Below, one piece after another: positions 14,825-23,985 of a stretch of DNA of 25,666 bases. The DNA is taken from NCBI GenBank assembly GCA_902549785.1, contig CACCWT010000007.1, positions 1-25,666 of the forward strand, in the 5' to 3' direction. The position numbers were made by a program, and so were the translations under genes. The notes beneath the pieces were generated by a model. The model saw only the letters and a program-made list of their open reading frames with translations. It was not told the origin of the DNA and searched no databases. Each line of letters begins with the position of its first letter. Positions within the stretch are counted from its first letter, which is position 1. This DNA is from an uncultured Pelagibacteraceae bacterium. Lineage in GTDB: Bacteria; Pseudomonadota; Alphaproteobacteria; Pelagibacterales; Pelagibacteraceae.

Positions 14825-16645
14825 ATGTGTGGAATAATTGGAATAATAAGCTCTAAAGAAGTTTCAAATAGAATAGTTAATTCACTTAAAAAGCTTGAAT
14901 ATAGAGGATATGACTCTGCTGGCATAGCCACCCTAGTTGACGGAAATATAAACGAAGTAAAGTGTGAGGGTAGGGTTGATGCTTTAGAAAAAGATATATC
15001 AAAATTTAATCTTAAAGGAGAGATTGGTATAGGTCATGTTAGATGGGCAACACATGGTAAGCCTAGCAAAGTTAATGCTCATCCTCATTCATCAGAGCAG
15101 GTTTCAGTTGTTCATAATGGAATTATTGAAAATTCAACAATTTTAAAAAAACTTTTAGAAAAAAAAGGTTATATATTTAAATCACAAACTGATACTGAGG
15201 TAATAGCTCATCTAGTAACTGATTACTTAAAAAAAAATTCACTGAAAGATACTATTATCAAAGTTTTGAAAAAACTTCATGGGAGTTTTGCATTAGGTAT
15301 AATTTTTAAAGATAGAAATGATTTAATGATTGGAGCTAGAAGGGGCTCTCCTTTAGCTGTTGGATATGGTCCAAATGAAAATTATCTTGGTTCAGACTCT
15401 TACGCTCTTAAATCTATGACTAATAAAATTACTTATTTAGATGATGGTGAGTTTTGCATTGTCAAAAGAGATCAAATTGAATTTTTTGAGGGAGATGGAA
15501 TAAAAATAAATAAAGAAGTGATGAATCTTTCTAAAGAAGAACTTAGTTATGACAAAGGCGAGTATAAATATTTTATGGAAAAAGAGATAGATGAACAGCC
15601 TTCGACTATCAATGACTGCATAAACGAATACGTGGATAAATATAACAATCAAATAAATATATACAATTTCCCATGGAAGATAAGCTCTTTAAAATCAATT
15701 GTATTGATTGGTTGTGGAACAGCATACCATTCATGCTTGGTAGCAAAATATTGGTTAGAGCAAAACACAAATTTAGATGTTAGCATAGATATAGCCTCAG
15801 AGTTTAGGTACAGAAAAGTTAGATTTAAAAAAGATTGTCTTTATGTATTTGTATCTCAATCTGGAGAAACTGCTGATACATATGCTGCTTTAGAATTGTG
15901 TAAGAAAAATAAAATGAAAACTTGTGCAATTGTAAATGTTGTAGAAAGCTCAATAGCAAGAGACGCTGATTTGGTTTTACCTATATATTGCGGACAAGAA
16001 ATAGGAGTAGCATCTACAAAGGCTTTCATTGGGCAAATGTTAGTGCTTTATATACTGTCCCTAAAAATTTCTTTTGATCAGGAAGTAATTACAAAAAAAA
16101 CATATGAGTCAAAAATTAAAAATTTATTAACATTGTCTAATTCTGCAAAAAAAACGCTTAAATTAGATCATAAACTTTTAAAGATTGGTAAAGTTTTTGC
16201 AGAAGCTAAAGGATGTATGTTTTTGGGAAGGGGTTACTCTTTCCCTATTGCTTTGGAGGGAGCATTAAAGCTAAAAGAATTAGCCTATGTACACGCAGAA
16301 GGTTATCCAGCAGGTGAAATGAAACATGGACCATTAGCTTTGATTGAAGAGGGAATGCCAGTTGTGGTTATTGCGCCAAGAGACGAGCACTACTTAAAGA
16401 CAATGTCTAATATGCAGGAAGTTATTGCTCGTGGAGCAAAGGTATTGTTAATTACAAATAAAAATAAGGATGAAATAATTTCTGAGAATATTTGGGAGCA
16501 AATAGAAGTTGATAAATTGAATGATGAACTTATTCCTTTTTTAACAACTATTCCTTTGCAAAAATTGGCTTTCTATTCGGCACTGGAAAAGGGTTATGAT
16601 ATTGATAAACCACGAAACTTAGCTAAATCAGTAACAGTAGAATAA
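14825..16645 (+). CDS. glmS: Glutamine--fructose-6-phosphate aminotransferase (isomerizing)
   Basis: This enzyme makes glucosamine-6-phosphate from fructose-6-phosphate and glutamine, the first committed step to UDP-GlcNAc, peptidoglycan and lipid A. The 606 residues fit the family (about 608). The N-terminal Ntn-type glutaminase starts MCGIIGI, exposing nucleophile Cys after Met removal, with HVRWATHGKPSKVNAHPH and the NGIIEN loop. Two SIS domains follow (about 285-425 and 455-595), with SQSGETADT and ASTKAF in the first. The C-terminus DKPRNLAKSVTVE is the conserved isomerase tail. It follows the GlmU acetyltransferase gene with no gap (TAAATG), pairing two steps of the same pathway. No glmS ribozyme-like leader is possible here, since coding sequence runs right up to the start. 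Confidence 0.97.
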   Translation: MCGIIGIISSKEVSNRIVNSLKKLEYRGYDSAGIATLVDGNINEVKCEGRVDALEKDISKFNLKGEIGIGHVRWATHGKPSKVNAHPHSSEQVSVVHNGIIENSTILKKLLEKKGYIFKSQTDTEVIAHLVTDYLKKNSLKDTIIKVLKKLHGSFALGIIFKDRNDLMIGARRGSPLAVGYGPNENYLGSDSYALKSMTNKITYLDDGEFCIVKRDQIEFFEGDGIKINKEVMNLSKEELSYDKGEYKYFMEKEIDEQPSTINDCINEYVDKYNNQINIYNFPWKISSLKSIVLIGCGTAYHSCLVAKYWLEQNTNLDVSIDIASEFRYRKVRFKKDCLYVFVSQSGETADTYAALELCKKNKMKTCAIVNVVESSIARDADLVLPIYCGQEIGVASTKAFIGQMLVLYILSLKISFDQEVITKKTYESKIKNLLTLSNSAKKTLKLDHKLLKIGKVFAEAKGCMFLGRGYSFPIALEGALKLKELAYVHAEGYPAGEMKHGPLALIEEGMPVVVIAPRDEHYLKTMSNMQEVIARGAKVLLITNKNKDEIISENIWEQIEVDKLNDELIPFLTTIPLQKLAFYSALEKGYDIDKPRNLAKSVTVE

Positions 16646-16646
16646 C

Positions 16647-17363
16647 TTGTATTATTACTTATCAAAATTTTTAGGCCCCTTTTTAAACCCAACAAATTTT
16701 TTATTTATACTTTTTATAATTTTATTTATTTTTTACCTGATTAGTAAAAGGAAAAATATATTAAAAATATTAAGTTTAAATATATTTTTAATAATAATCG
16801 TTGCTTTTTTTCCAGCAGGATCTTTAGGTTTAAAGTATCTTGAAAAAGACTTCATAATTAAAAAAGAATACAAAAATATAAAAAATATTTTAGTTTTATC
16901 TGGAGCAGATGAAAGAATAATAGCTTCAGTTAGTTTAGCCTATCAATATCCGGAAGCAAAAGTTTTTTATGTTGGTGGAAATGCTTATTTAATTAAAAAT
17001 AATGATAATGATGACCCCACTAAAGCAAAAAAATTTTATAATGATCTTAATTTTGATATGGATCGTATAAACTTTATTGGAAAGTCAAGGAACACAATAG
17101 AAAATTTTATAGAAATAAAAGAGTTAGATTTAAAATACTCTGAGACTATCTTAATTACCTCTGCTTATCACATGAAAAGATCTATGATGATTGCTAAAAA
17201 GCAAGGATTAGAGGTAATACCTTATCCTGTCAATCCAATTTCAAGATCAACAACACATTTACTTAATAGTTACCAGGTTTTTGATGTAACTAACAATCTT
17301 TCAAATTTTAATACTTTTTTTAGGGAAATTCTTGGAATAATTGCTTTCAAAATTACAAGCTAA
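16647..17363 (+). CDS. YdcF/SanA/ElyC-like membrane protein (DUF218)
   Basis: The 238-residue protein has two N-terminal membrane helices (about residues 13-33 and 40-60) and a DUF218 domain. Domain motifs are NILVLSGADERI, YPEAKVFYVGGN, IGKSRNTIENFIE and LITSAYHMKRSMMIAKKQG; they match the ElyC/SanA/YdcF family. E. coli ElyC affects peptidoglycan synthesis and undecaprenyl-phosphate metabolism, and SanA affects envelope permeability, but no biochemical activity is firmly established. The start is a TTG one base after the glmS stop, with no evident Shine-Dalgarno and no nearby ATG, so it probably depends on coupling to glmS. The position after two UDP-GlcNAc genes agrees with an envelope role. 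An 87-bp, almost pure A/T spacer follows. Confidence 0.8.
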   Translation: MYYYLSKFLGPFLNPTNFLFILFIILFIFYLISKRKNILKILSLNIFLIIIVAFFPAGSLGLKYLEKDFIIKKEYKNIKNILVLSGADERIIASVSLAYQYPEAKVFYVGGNAYLIKNNDNDDPTKAKKFYNDLNFDMDRINFIGKSRNTIENFIEIKELDLKYSETILITSAYHMKRSMMIAKKQGLEVIPYPVNPISRSTTHLLNSYQVFDVTNNLSNFNTFFREILGIIAFKITS

Positions 17364-17450
17364 ACTTAAATTTTTTATATAAATTTAAATTAATAAAAAA
17401 TTTACTTTTTTTTATTTAAATCAGATATATATACACTTATAGATTGAATT

Positions 17451-18830
17451 ATGAAGAAATGGAAACCAAATAGTTGGAGAAATTATCCTGTAAAACACAT
17501 TCCAGATTATAAGGATGAAAAAGAACTTAATATTGTTTTAAGCAAATTAAAAAATTTTCCTCCTTTAGTTTTTGCTGGAGAAACAAGACATCTTAAAGAT
17601 CAATTAGCAAATGTAGTTGATGGAAAAGCTTTCTTGTTACAAGGAGGAGATTGTGCTGAAAGTTTTGCAGAATTTCATCCAGATAATATCAGAGATTACT
17701 TTAAACTTATGCTTCAAATGTCATTAGTATTAACTTACTCAGCTTCTTTACCTGTAGTTAAGCTAGGAAGAATTGCTGGTCAATTTTCAAAACCAAGAAG
17801 TGCACCTACAGAAAAAATTGGAGATGTAGAGCTACCGAGTTATTTAGGAGACAATATTAATTCTATAGAGTTTACTGAAAAAGGAAGAGCTTATGATCCA
17901 AAGAGATTGTTTAGAGCCTATTCACAATCTGCCTCAACCTTAAATTTATTGAGAGCATTTTCCAACGGTGGTTTTGCTGATTTAAAAAATGTTCATATGT
18001 GGAATTTAGGATACATAAAATCCGCATCTCAAGCCAAAAAATTTAAGGAATTAGAAGATAAAATAGCTGATGCTCTAGCCTTCATGGAAGCTTGTGGAAT
18101 TACATCTGATTTCAACAGAAGATTGTATACTGTCAATTTCTGGACATCACATGAGGCTTTACATTTACCATTTGAAGAAGCCATGACAAGAATAGACTCA
18201 ACAACTGGTGAGCATCACGATACCTCAGCACACTTTGTTTGGATAGGTGACAGAACAAGACAAATTGATGGAGGTCATGTAGAATTTTGTAGAGGAATTG
18301 AAAATCCAATAGGAATTAAATGTGGTCCAACATCTAAACCAGAGGAAATTGCAAAAATTTGTGAAAAGATAAATCCAAAAAATGAAAAGGGAAAAATTAC
18401 TTTAATTTCTAGATTTGGACATGATCAAGTAGAAAAATATCTACCTAAGTTAATTAGAGGAATTAAAAAAGAAGGTTTAAACGTTATATGGTCCTGTGAC
18501 CCTATGCATGGAAATACGATTAAATCATCAACAGGATTTAAAACAAGACCATTTAATAACGTATTAAATGAAGTTAAAAATGTGTTTGCAGTTCATCAGA
18601 GTGAGGGTTCATATGCTGGTGGCCTTCATATCGAGATGACTGGTCAAAATGTGACAGAATGTACGGGGGGAGCTCAAAAAATATCAGATACTGATTTATC
18701 AAGTAGATACCATACTCAGTGTGATCCAAGATTAAATGCAAATCAAGCTTTAGAGTTAGCTTTTTTAATTTCGGATGAGATTAAAAAGAATACCTTGTAT
18801 GCTAAAAATGGTATTAGAGCGGCATCTTAA
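17451..18830 (+). CDS. Class II (plant-type) DAHP synthase
   Basis: This enzyme joins phosphoenolpyruvate and erythrose-4-phosphate to give DAHP, the first step of the shikimate pathway. The 459-residue protein is of the class II type, unrelated in sequence to E. coli AroF/G/H. It shows WKPNSWRNYPVKHIPDY at the start, LLQGGDCAESF with metal ligand Cys68, PDPMH-type motif CDPMHGN with His353, LHIEMTGQNVTECTGG with Glu395, and CDPRLN with Asp425. These match the Cys-His-Glu-Asp metal site known from the Mycobacterium tuberculosis enzyme. It is preceded by an 87-bp A/T-rich spacer and followed 37 bp later by nadE. No leader peptide rich in aromatic codons is apparent upstream. Confidence 0.95.
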   Translation: MKKWKPNSWRNYPVKHIPDYKDEKELNIVLSKLKNFPPLVFAGETRHLKDQLANVVDGKAFLLQGGDCAESFAEFHPDNIRDYFKLMLQMSLVLTYSASLPVVKLGRIAGQFSKPRSAPTEKIGDVELPSYLGDNINSIEFTEKGRAYDPKRLFRAYSQSASTLNLLRAFSNGGFADLKNVHMWNLGYIKSASQAKKFKELEDKIADALAFMEACGITSDFNRRLYTVNFWTSHEALHLPFEEAMTRIDSTTGEHHDTSAHFVWIGDRTRQIDGGHVEFCRGIENPIGIKCGPTSKPEEIAKICEKINPKNEKGKITLISRFGHDQVEKYLPKLIRGIKKEGLNVIWSCDPMHGNTIKSSTGFKTRPFNNVLNEVKNVFAVHQSEGSYAGGLHIEMTGQNVTECTGGAQKISDTDLSSRYHTQCDPRLNANQALELAFLISDEIKKNTLYAKNGIRAAS

Positions 18831-18867
18831 TCATTTAATTTTTTAAATTAATTATTATATTTTCATT

Positions 18868-19605
18868 ATGGAACCGAGCAAAAAAGTAATATTTATTAAA
18901 GATTGGATATTGAATTATGTAAATTCAATGCCCAAAAAAGCTGATTCATTAGTAATAGGAATCTCTGGGGGAATTGACTCATCCGTTTCAAGCACGTTGA
19001 GTGCAATGACAGGACTAAAAACTATTGTTTTGTCTATGCCTATTAAACAAAAAACTGCTCAACATGATTTAAGCCTAAAACATCAGGAGTGGTTGAAGCA
19101 AAATTTTAAAAATGTTGAAGGTATTACAGTTGAACTTGATAGTCTTTTTTCTACATTTGAAAGCACTTTAAAGGATTTTAGTAGCTTACACGGAATGGCA
19201 AACTCAAGAGCCAGATTAAGAATGACTACACTTTATCAAGTAGCTGCAGCTAATAATGGAATAGTTGTTGGTACAGGAAATAAGGTTGAAGATTTCGGAG
19301 TAGGTTTTTATACAAAGTATGGAGACGGTGGAGTTGATATTTCACCAATAGCTGATTGTAATAAAACCGAAGTCTGGGAATTAGGAAAAGAATTAAAAAT
19401 ATTACAAGAGATTATTGATGCTCCTCCAACAGATGGACTATGGGATGACGGAAGAACAGATGAGGGCCAACTAGGTCTTAGTTATAAAGAACTAGAAGAA
19501 GCCATGGAGAATGAAAATTCAAAAAATAGAGAAAAATATATTAAAATAAGAAATGCAAACCTACATAAAATGGATCCAATTCCAGTTTGCAAGATTCCAA
19601 GCTAA
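18868..19605 (+). CDS. nadE: NH3-dependent NAD+ synthetase
   Basis: This enzyme amidates deamido-NAD to NAD+ with ATP. The 245 residues comprise only the synthetase domain, without the N-terminal nitrilase-type glutaminase of the long form, so ammonia is the expected nitrogen donor. Visible are the PP-loop LVIGISGGIDSSV (SGGIDSS at 33-39), the segment ANSRARLRMTTLYQVAA, GTGNKVEDFGVGFYTKYGDGG, and the C-terminal substrate loop DAPPTDGLWDDGRTDEGQLG. It is slightly shorter than E. coli NadE (275). It lies 37 bp after the DAHP synthase gene and 45 bp before cysS. Confidence 0.94.
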   Translation: MEPSKKVIFIKDWILNYVNSMPKKADSLVIGISGGIDSSVSSTLSAMTGLKTIVLSMPIKQKTAQHDLSLKHQEWLKQNFKNVEGITVELDSLFSTFESTLKDFSSLHGMANSRARLRMTTLYQVAAANNGIVVGTGNKVEDFGVGFYTKYGDGGVDISPIADCNKTEVWELGKELKILQEIIDAPPTDGLWDDGRTDEGQLGLSYKELEEAMENENSKNREKYIKIRNANLHKMDPIPVCKIPS

Positions 19606-19609
19606 TCAA

Positions 19610-19630
19610 ATAGATTCACAAATCTATAAT
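19610..19630 (+). promoter_or_regulatory. Possible cysS promoter: small hairpin overlapping a TATAAT
   Basis: In the 45-bp nadE-cysS gap, a 7-bp stem (ATAGATT at 19610-19616, AATCTAT at 19621-19627) with loop CACA overlaps a consensus -10 hexamer TATAAT (19625-19630), about 20 bp before the ATG. There is no recognisable -35 at 16-18 bp and no T tract, so it is neither a convincing full promoter nor a terminator. Confidence 0.3.
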
Positions 19631-19650
19631 TAAAGTATATTCCTACATTA

Positions 19651-21012
19651 ATGAACAAAGATATTTTTTTGACAAATAGCTATGGTGGTAAAAAAGAAAA
19701 ATTTCAGCCGATAGACGAAAATAATATTAAAATGTATGTTTGTGGCCCAACAGTCTATGATGATCCACATATAGGTAACGCAAGACCATTAGTTGTATTT
19801 GATATTCTTTATAAAGTTTTAAAATGTAAATATGGTAAAGATAGAGTTACTTATGTCAGGAATATAACTGATATTGACGATAAAATAATCCAGTCTGCAA
19901 AAGACAAAAAAATTTCAATAGCTGAATTAACAAATAAAATAAATACAAATTTTCAAGAAGATTGTAATTACCTAAATTGTGAAACACCAAACTTTCAACC
20001 TAAAGCAACAGAAAATATAAATGAAATGATTGAAATGATCATTAGTTTAATCAAAAAAGGTTATGCTTATGAAAGCAAGAAACATATTTATTTTGAAGTA
20101 AATAAATTTAACGATTATGGAAAATTATCAAATAAAAAAATTGAAGATTTAATATCTGGATCTAGAGTAGAAGTATCAAGTAATAAGAAAAATCCTGAAG
20201 ATTTTGTTTTATGGAAACCGTCTAGTGAAGATGAACCTAGTTGGCAATCTCCTTGGGGAAATGGTAGACCTGGTTGGCACTTAGAATGCTCTGTAATGTC
20301 CAAAAAATATCTTGGTGATAAGTTCGATATTCATGGAGGTGGTAGAGATTTAATCTTCCCTCATCATGAAAATGAAATTGCACAATCTAGATGTGCTAAT
20401 GGAACAGACGTTTTTTCAAATTATTGGGTACATAATGGATTTATTACATTATCAAATGAAAAAATGGCCAAATCGCAAGGAAATATTTTAAAAATAAGTG
20501 ATTTTAAAAAGAATGTTAACGGCCAAGCTTTAAGACTAGCTTTAATTAGCGCACAGTATAGACAACCTTTGGATTGGAACAAAAAGCTTTTAGATGAGAG
20601 TCAAAAGACTATAGACAAATGGTATAAAAGTTATGTAGCATTAGAGAGGCCCAAACTAATATCTGATGATGATCTTTTGCCTTTGTATGATGATTTAAAT
20701 ACACCTAAATATATTGCTAATCTTCATAAATTATTTGAAAAATCTCAATCTGGAAATATTGAGGATAAAAAAGAATTTGTGTCAGCTTGTAATTTTATTG
20801 GTTTATTAACAGAAACTAAAGATGAATGGGATAATTTTAAAAAAAATAAATCTATTTTAAGTGATGATTACATTGAAAATAAAATTAAAGAACGAAATCA
20901 GGCTAGAGATAGTAAAAATTATGAATTAGCAGATAAAATTCGTAATGAACTTTTAGAAAAAGGAGTTCAAATAGAGGATAAAGATGGTAAAACCTCGTGG
21001 AAATTTAAATAA
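19651..21012 (+). CDS. cysS: Cysteinyl-tRNA synthetase
   Basis: This class I aminoacyl-tRNA synthetase charges tRNA-Cys. The 453 residues are close to the usual 460. It has the family start MYVCGPTVYDDPHIGNARP with Cys31 (zinc/cysteine recognition) and the HIGH-type motif HIGN (40-43). GWHLECSVMS and FPHHENEIAQS supply the other zinc-site residues (Cys, His, Glu). The KMSKS-type loop reads KMAKS (271-275), with Ala for the first Ser, a variant tolerated in class I enzymes. The C-terminus (about 385-453) is the helical DALR-like region. It is followed by cimA with zero spacing (TAAATG). Confidence 0.96.
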   Translation: MNKDIFLTNSYGGKKEKFQPIDENNIKMYVCGPTVYDDPHIGNARPLVVFDILYKVLKCKYGKDRVTYVRNITDIDDKIIQSAKDKKISIAELTNKINTNFQEDCNYLNCETPNFQPKATENINEMIEMIISLIKKGYAYESKKHIYFEVNKFNDYGKLSNKKIEDLISGSRVEVSSNKKNPEDFVLWKPSSEDEPSWQSPWGNGRPGWHLECSVMSKKYLGDKFDIHGGGRDLIFPHHENEIAQSRCANGTDVFSNYWVHNGFITLSNEKMAKSQGNILKISDFKKNVNGQALRLALISAQYRQPLDWNKKLLDESQKTIDKWYKSYVALERPKLISDDDLLPLYDDLNTPKYIANLHKLFEKSQSGNIEDKKEFVSACNFIGLLTETKDEWDNFKKNKSILSDDYIENKIKERNQARDSKNYELADKIRNELLEKGVQIEDKDGKTSWKFK

Positions 21013-22611
21013 ATGTCAGACAAAATATACATATTTGACACTACTCTACGAGATGGCGCACAAACACAAGGTGTTGACTTTTCGTTAGACGATAAAGAAA
21101 AAATATCTACTGCATTAGACAATCTTGGTGTTGATTACATTGAAGGTGGGTGGCCAGGAGCTAATCCTACGGATACAGAATTTTTTAATAAAAAACACTC
21201 ATTTAATCATTCAATACTAACTGCTTTTGGAATGACAAAAAAATCAGATCATAGCGCTGAGAATGATCCAATGATATCATCTTTAATAAATTCAAAGGCA
21301 AATTCAATTTGTTTATTTGGAAAATCTTGGGATTTTCATGTTGATGTTGCTTTAGGTATATCTAAAGAACAAAATTTAAAAAATATAAGTGAAAGTGCTA
21401 AACATATTATTAATTCTGGAAAGGAATTTATGTTTGATGCTGAACATTTTTTTGATGGATATAAATCAAATAAAGAATATGCTTTAAGTTGTATAAAGTC
21501 TGCATATGATCAAGGTGCAAGATGGATTGTATTGTGTGATACTAATGGTGGAACTTTACCTCATGAAATATCAAAAATAGTCACCGATGTATCAAATCAT
21601 ATTCCTGGAAAAAATTTAGGTATTCATGCACACAATGATACAGAAAATGCAGTTGCAAATTCCTTAGTTGCAATTCAAGCAGGCGTAAGACAGGTGCAGG
21701 GTACAATCAATGGTTTAGGTGAAAGATGTGGAAATGCTAATTTGATGTCTCTAATTCCTTCTTTGTATTTAAAGGATGAATTTTCAAAGAATTTCGAAAT
21801 AAATATAAAAGATGAGAATATTAAACACTTAACACAATGTTCTAGATTATTGGATGAAATTTTAAACAGAAAGCCTAATAAACATTTACCTTATGTTGGT
21901 GCTGCAGCTTTTTCACACAAAGGTGGAATGCATGTCTCTGCAGTTCAAAAAGACCCAAAAACATATGAACATATTGATCCAAAAGAAGTTGGCAATGTGA
22001 GAAATATTGTTGTTTCAGATCAGGCGGGCCAATCGAATATACTATCAAGATTAGAAACCATAGGGATTAACATAAAAAAAAATGATCCTAAAATAAAAGA
22101 ACTTTTAAATGAAGTAAAAGGAAGAGAGTTTATTGGATATAGTTATGATGGTGCTGATGCTTCATTTGAATTATTAGCAAGAAGAATAGTCGGAGAAATA
22201 CCCAGGTATTTAATTATCAAAGCTTACGATGTATCTGTTAAAAAAAATTCTTCAGGTGAAATTATTTCATCAGCTAAAGCTGAACTAGAAGTTGATGGTG
22301 AAACAATTGTTTGTGAGGGAGAAGGAAACGGACCGGTTAATGCATTAGATAATGCGATTCGAAACAATATTGATAAAATTTCTAAATACTCAGATTATCT
22401 TAAGGATTTGAGACTAGTTGACTATAAGGTCAGAATTTTAAATACTGGAACAGAAGCTGTAACTAGAGTTTCAATTGAAAGTACAGATTCCAAAGGAAAA
22501 AACTGGTTTACAATAGGAGTTTCACCCAACATCATTGATGCATCTTTCAAAGCCTTAATAGACAGTCTTGATTATAAATTATTTAAAGATAATGCACCAG
22601 CAAGTGCTTAA
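21013..22611 (+). CDS. cimA: (R)-citramalate synthase
   Basis: This enzyme condenses pyruvate and acetyl-CoA to citramalate, opening the threonine-independent route to 2-oxobutyrate and isoleucine. The 532-residue length fits CimA. The HMGL-like TIM barrel starts IYIFDTTLRDGAQTQGVDFS, with the catalytic Arg13-Asp14 pair, and includes GGWPGANPTDTEFF and GIHAHNDTENAVANS with the metal-binding HxH. A LeuA-type C-terminal regulatory domain begins near residue 395 (IKAYDVSVKK) and probably mediates feedback inhibition by isoleucine. The opening motifs and the GGWPGANPTDTEFF segment distinguish the CimA (TIGR00977-type) branch from 2-isopropylmalate synthase. It abuts cysS and overlaps the next gene by one base (TAATG). 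Confidence 0.93.
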   Translation: MSDKIYIFDTTLRDGAQTQGVDFSLDDKEKISTALDNLGVDYIEGGWPGANPTDTEFFNKKHSFNHSILTAFGMTKKSDHSAENDPMISSLINSKANSICLFGKSWDFHVDVALGISKEQNLKNISESAKHIINSGKEFMFDAEHFFDGYKSNKEYALSCIKSAYDQGARWIVLCDTNGGTLPHEISKIVTDVSNHIPGKNLGIHAHNDTENAVANSLVAIQAGVRQVQGTINGLGERCGNANLMSLIPSLYLKDEFSKNFEINIKDENIKHLTQCSRLLDEILNRKPNKHLPYVGAAAFSHKGGMHVSAVQKDPKTYEHIDPKEVGNVRNIVVSDQAGQSNILSRLETIGINIKKNDPKIKELLNEVKGREFIGYSYDGADASFELLARRIVGEIPRYLIIKAYDVSVKKNSSGEIISSAKAELEVDGETIVCEGEGNGPVNALDNAIRNNIDKISKYSDYLKDLRLVDYKVRILNTGTEAVTRVSIESTDSKGKNWFTIGVSPNIIDASFKALIDSLDYKLFKDNAPASA

Positions 22612-23324
22612 TGAATTTAAACAATATATCATATATTCTACATAAGCCCCAGCTATCTGAAAATATTGGATTATGCGCAAGAGGTATGAAAAATTTTGGT
22701 TTTAAAAATTTATCATTAGTCGAACCTCAACCTTTATTTCCAAATGATAAAATCATAGCAACTTCTGTGGGTGCTAAAGATATAATAAAAAAAACTAAAG
22801 TTTTTTCAAATTTAGAAAAATCATTAAATAATACTGACATTTTAATTGCTACATCAGCAAGATTTAGAAATAAAAATATTAAACATATTTCATTAGAAGA
22901 TTTAAAAAAAATTGATTTTACAAAAAAAGTAACTTTTTTATTTGGTTCAGAAGCATCAGGATTATCAAACAACGAAGTAAGTTATGCTGATTATACATTG
23001 CAAATTCCTAGCAATGTTAAATTTAGATCATTAAATCTTTCTCATAGTTTAGTTATTGTTGCTGAAACAGTTTCAAGATTAATTTCAAAAAATAAAGTTC
23101 ATTTTCAAAAATCTCAAAAAATAAAAAAAGCAACAAAGAAAGAAATATCAGCAATGTTACATTTTTGCTTATCAAATCTTGAAAACAAAAATTTTTTTAA
23201 ACAAAATGCAAAAAAACCTATTATGCTTGAAAATTTAAGAAGCATTTTTTATAAAATGGAACTTTCCCAAAAAGAAATACGTATTTTATCCAGTGTATTC
23301 GCAGGTTTAAGCAAAAAACCTTGA
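22611..23324 (+). CDS. trmJ: TrmJ-like tRNA/rRNA 2'-O-methyltransferase (SpoU/SPOUT family)
   Basis: The 237-residue protein has the SPOUT knot fold. Motif 1 is at the N-terminus (LHKPQLSENIGLCARGMKNFG), motif 2 is FLFGSEASGLSNNE, and motif 3 is IPSNVKFRSLNLSHSLVIV. This arrangement matches TrmJ (TrMet(Xm32)), which methylates the ribose of nucleotide 32 in tRNAs, although other SpoU enzymes are similar. A C-terminal helical tail (about residues 165-237) is also usual for TrmJ and helps dimerisation and tRNA binding. The start overlaps the cimA stop by one base. The stop TGA is directly followed by the rpsD promoter. Confidence 0.87.
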   Translation: MNLNNISYILHKPQLSENIGLCARGMKNFGFKNLSLVEPQPLFPNDKIIATSVGAKDIIKKTKVFSNLEKSLNNTDILIATSARFRNKNIKHISLEDLKKIDFTKKVTFLFGSEASGLSNNEVSYADYTLQIPSNVKFRSLNLSHSLVIVAETVSRLISKNKVHFQKSQKIKKATKKEISAMLHFCLSNLENKNFFKQNAKKPIMLENLRSIFYKMELSQKEIRILSSVFAGLSKKP

Positions 23325-23352
23325 TTGACAAAAATATTTTGAAGTCTATAAA
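23325..23352 (+). promoter_or_regulatory. Sigma-70 promoter of rpsD
   Basis: A perfect -35 TTGACA (23325-23330) is separated by 16 bp from TATAAA (23347-23352, five of six consensus). The -35 begins on the base after the trmJ stop. Transcription would start near 23358-23360, leaving only about 10 nt before the rpsD ATG at 23368. It is the best promoter in the window, and it leaves no room for a structured S4 autoregulatory leader. Confidence 0.75.
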
Positions 23353-23367
23353 ACTCATAATTGAAAT

Positions 23368-23985
23368 ATGACAAAACGATTAAACTCAAAACATAAAGTT
23401 GATAGAAGGCTTAAAGTTAATTTATGGGGTAGACCCAAAAGCCCTTTTAACACCAGAGCATATCCCCCTGGGCAACATGGTCAAACGAAATCTGCAAAAC
23501 CTTCAGATTATGGAATTCAATTACAAGCAAAGCAAAAATTAAAATGTTATTACGGTAACATGAATGAAAGACAATTTAGAAACATGTATAAAAGAGCTAT
23601 TATGAAGAAAGGTGATACTGCTGAAAATTTAATTGGTCTATTAGAAAGAAGACTAGATGCAGTTATTTATAGATCAAAATTGTCAAACACAATTTTTTCC
23701 TCAAGACAATTGATTAATCATGGTCATGTTAGAGTAAATGGAAAAAAAGTTAATATTGCAAGTTATCAAGTAAAAGAAGAGGACAGTATTGAGATTAGAG
23801 ATAAATCAAAACAATTAGCTTTAATTGATATTGCTCTTGCGAATAAAGAAAGGGAAGTGCCTGAATATTTACAATTAGATGAAAAAAATAAAAAAGTTAA
23901 ATTTGTAAGAATTCCTAAATTTGAAGAAGTTCCTTACCCTGTTGTAATGGAGCCAAATTTAGTAATTGAATATTACTCAAGATAA
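23368..23985 (+). CDS. rpsD: 30S ribosomal protein S4
   Basis: This primary 16S rRNA-binding protein starts 30S assembly on the 5' domain. The 205 residues match the family. The N-terminus has [14 protein letters not shown] and the AYPPGQHGQ segment, and it lacks zinc-binding cysteines. The S4 RNA-binding domain lies at about 93-155 ([35 protein letters not shown]). The C-terminus [17 protein letters not shown] is the usual conserved end. It is transcribed from its own promoter with a very short leader, instead of within the alpha operon with rpsM, rpsK and rpoA as in E. coli. Isolated rpsD is common in alphaproteobacteria. A methyltransferase reading frame begins immediately at its stop. Confidence 0.97.
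   Translation: MTKRLNSKHKVDRRLKVNLWGRPKSPFNTRAYPPGQHGQTKSAKPSDYGIQLQAKQKLKCYYGNMNERQFRNMYKRAIMKKGDTAENLIGLLERRLDAVIYRSKLSNTIFSSRQLINHGHVRVNGKKVNIASYQVKEEDSIEIRDKSKQLALIDIALANKEREVPEYLQLDEKNKKVKFVRIPKFEEVPYPVVMEPNLVIEYYSR

Noticed and set aside
14825..14825. glmS ribozyme or riboswitch upstream of glmS
   Set aside because: glmS begins on the base after the stop of the preceding gene, leaving no leader, and the preceding sequence is conserved coding sequence.
17366..17412. AT-only hairpin (TTAAATTT / AAATTTAA) followed by a T tract after the DUF218 gene
   Set aside because: The stem has no G-C pair, and the T run lies over 15 bp beyond it. In DNA this A/T-rich it is as likely chance as terminator.
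17364..17450. Promoter for the class II DAHP synthase gene in the 87-bp spacer
   Set aside because: Several TATA-like hexamers occur, but none has a credible -35 at 16-18 bp, so no single site can be supported.
20461..20475. KMAKS in place of KMSKS in CysS as a sign of an inactive paralogue
   Set aside because: The second Lys and last Ser are kept, the HIGH-type motif and zinc ligands are intact, and the Ala variant occurs in active class I synthetases.
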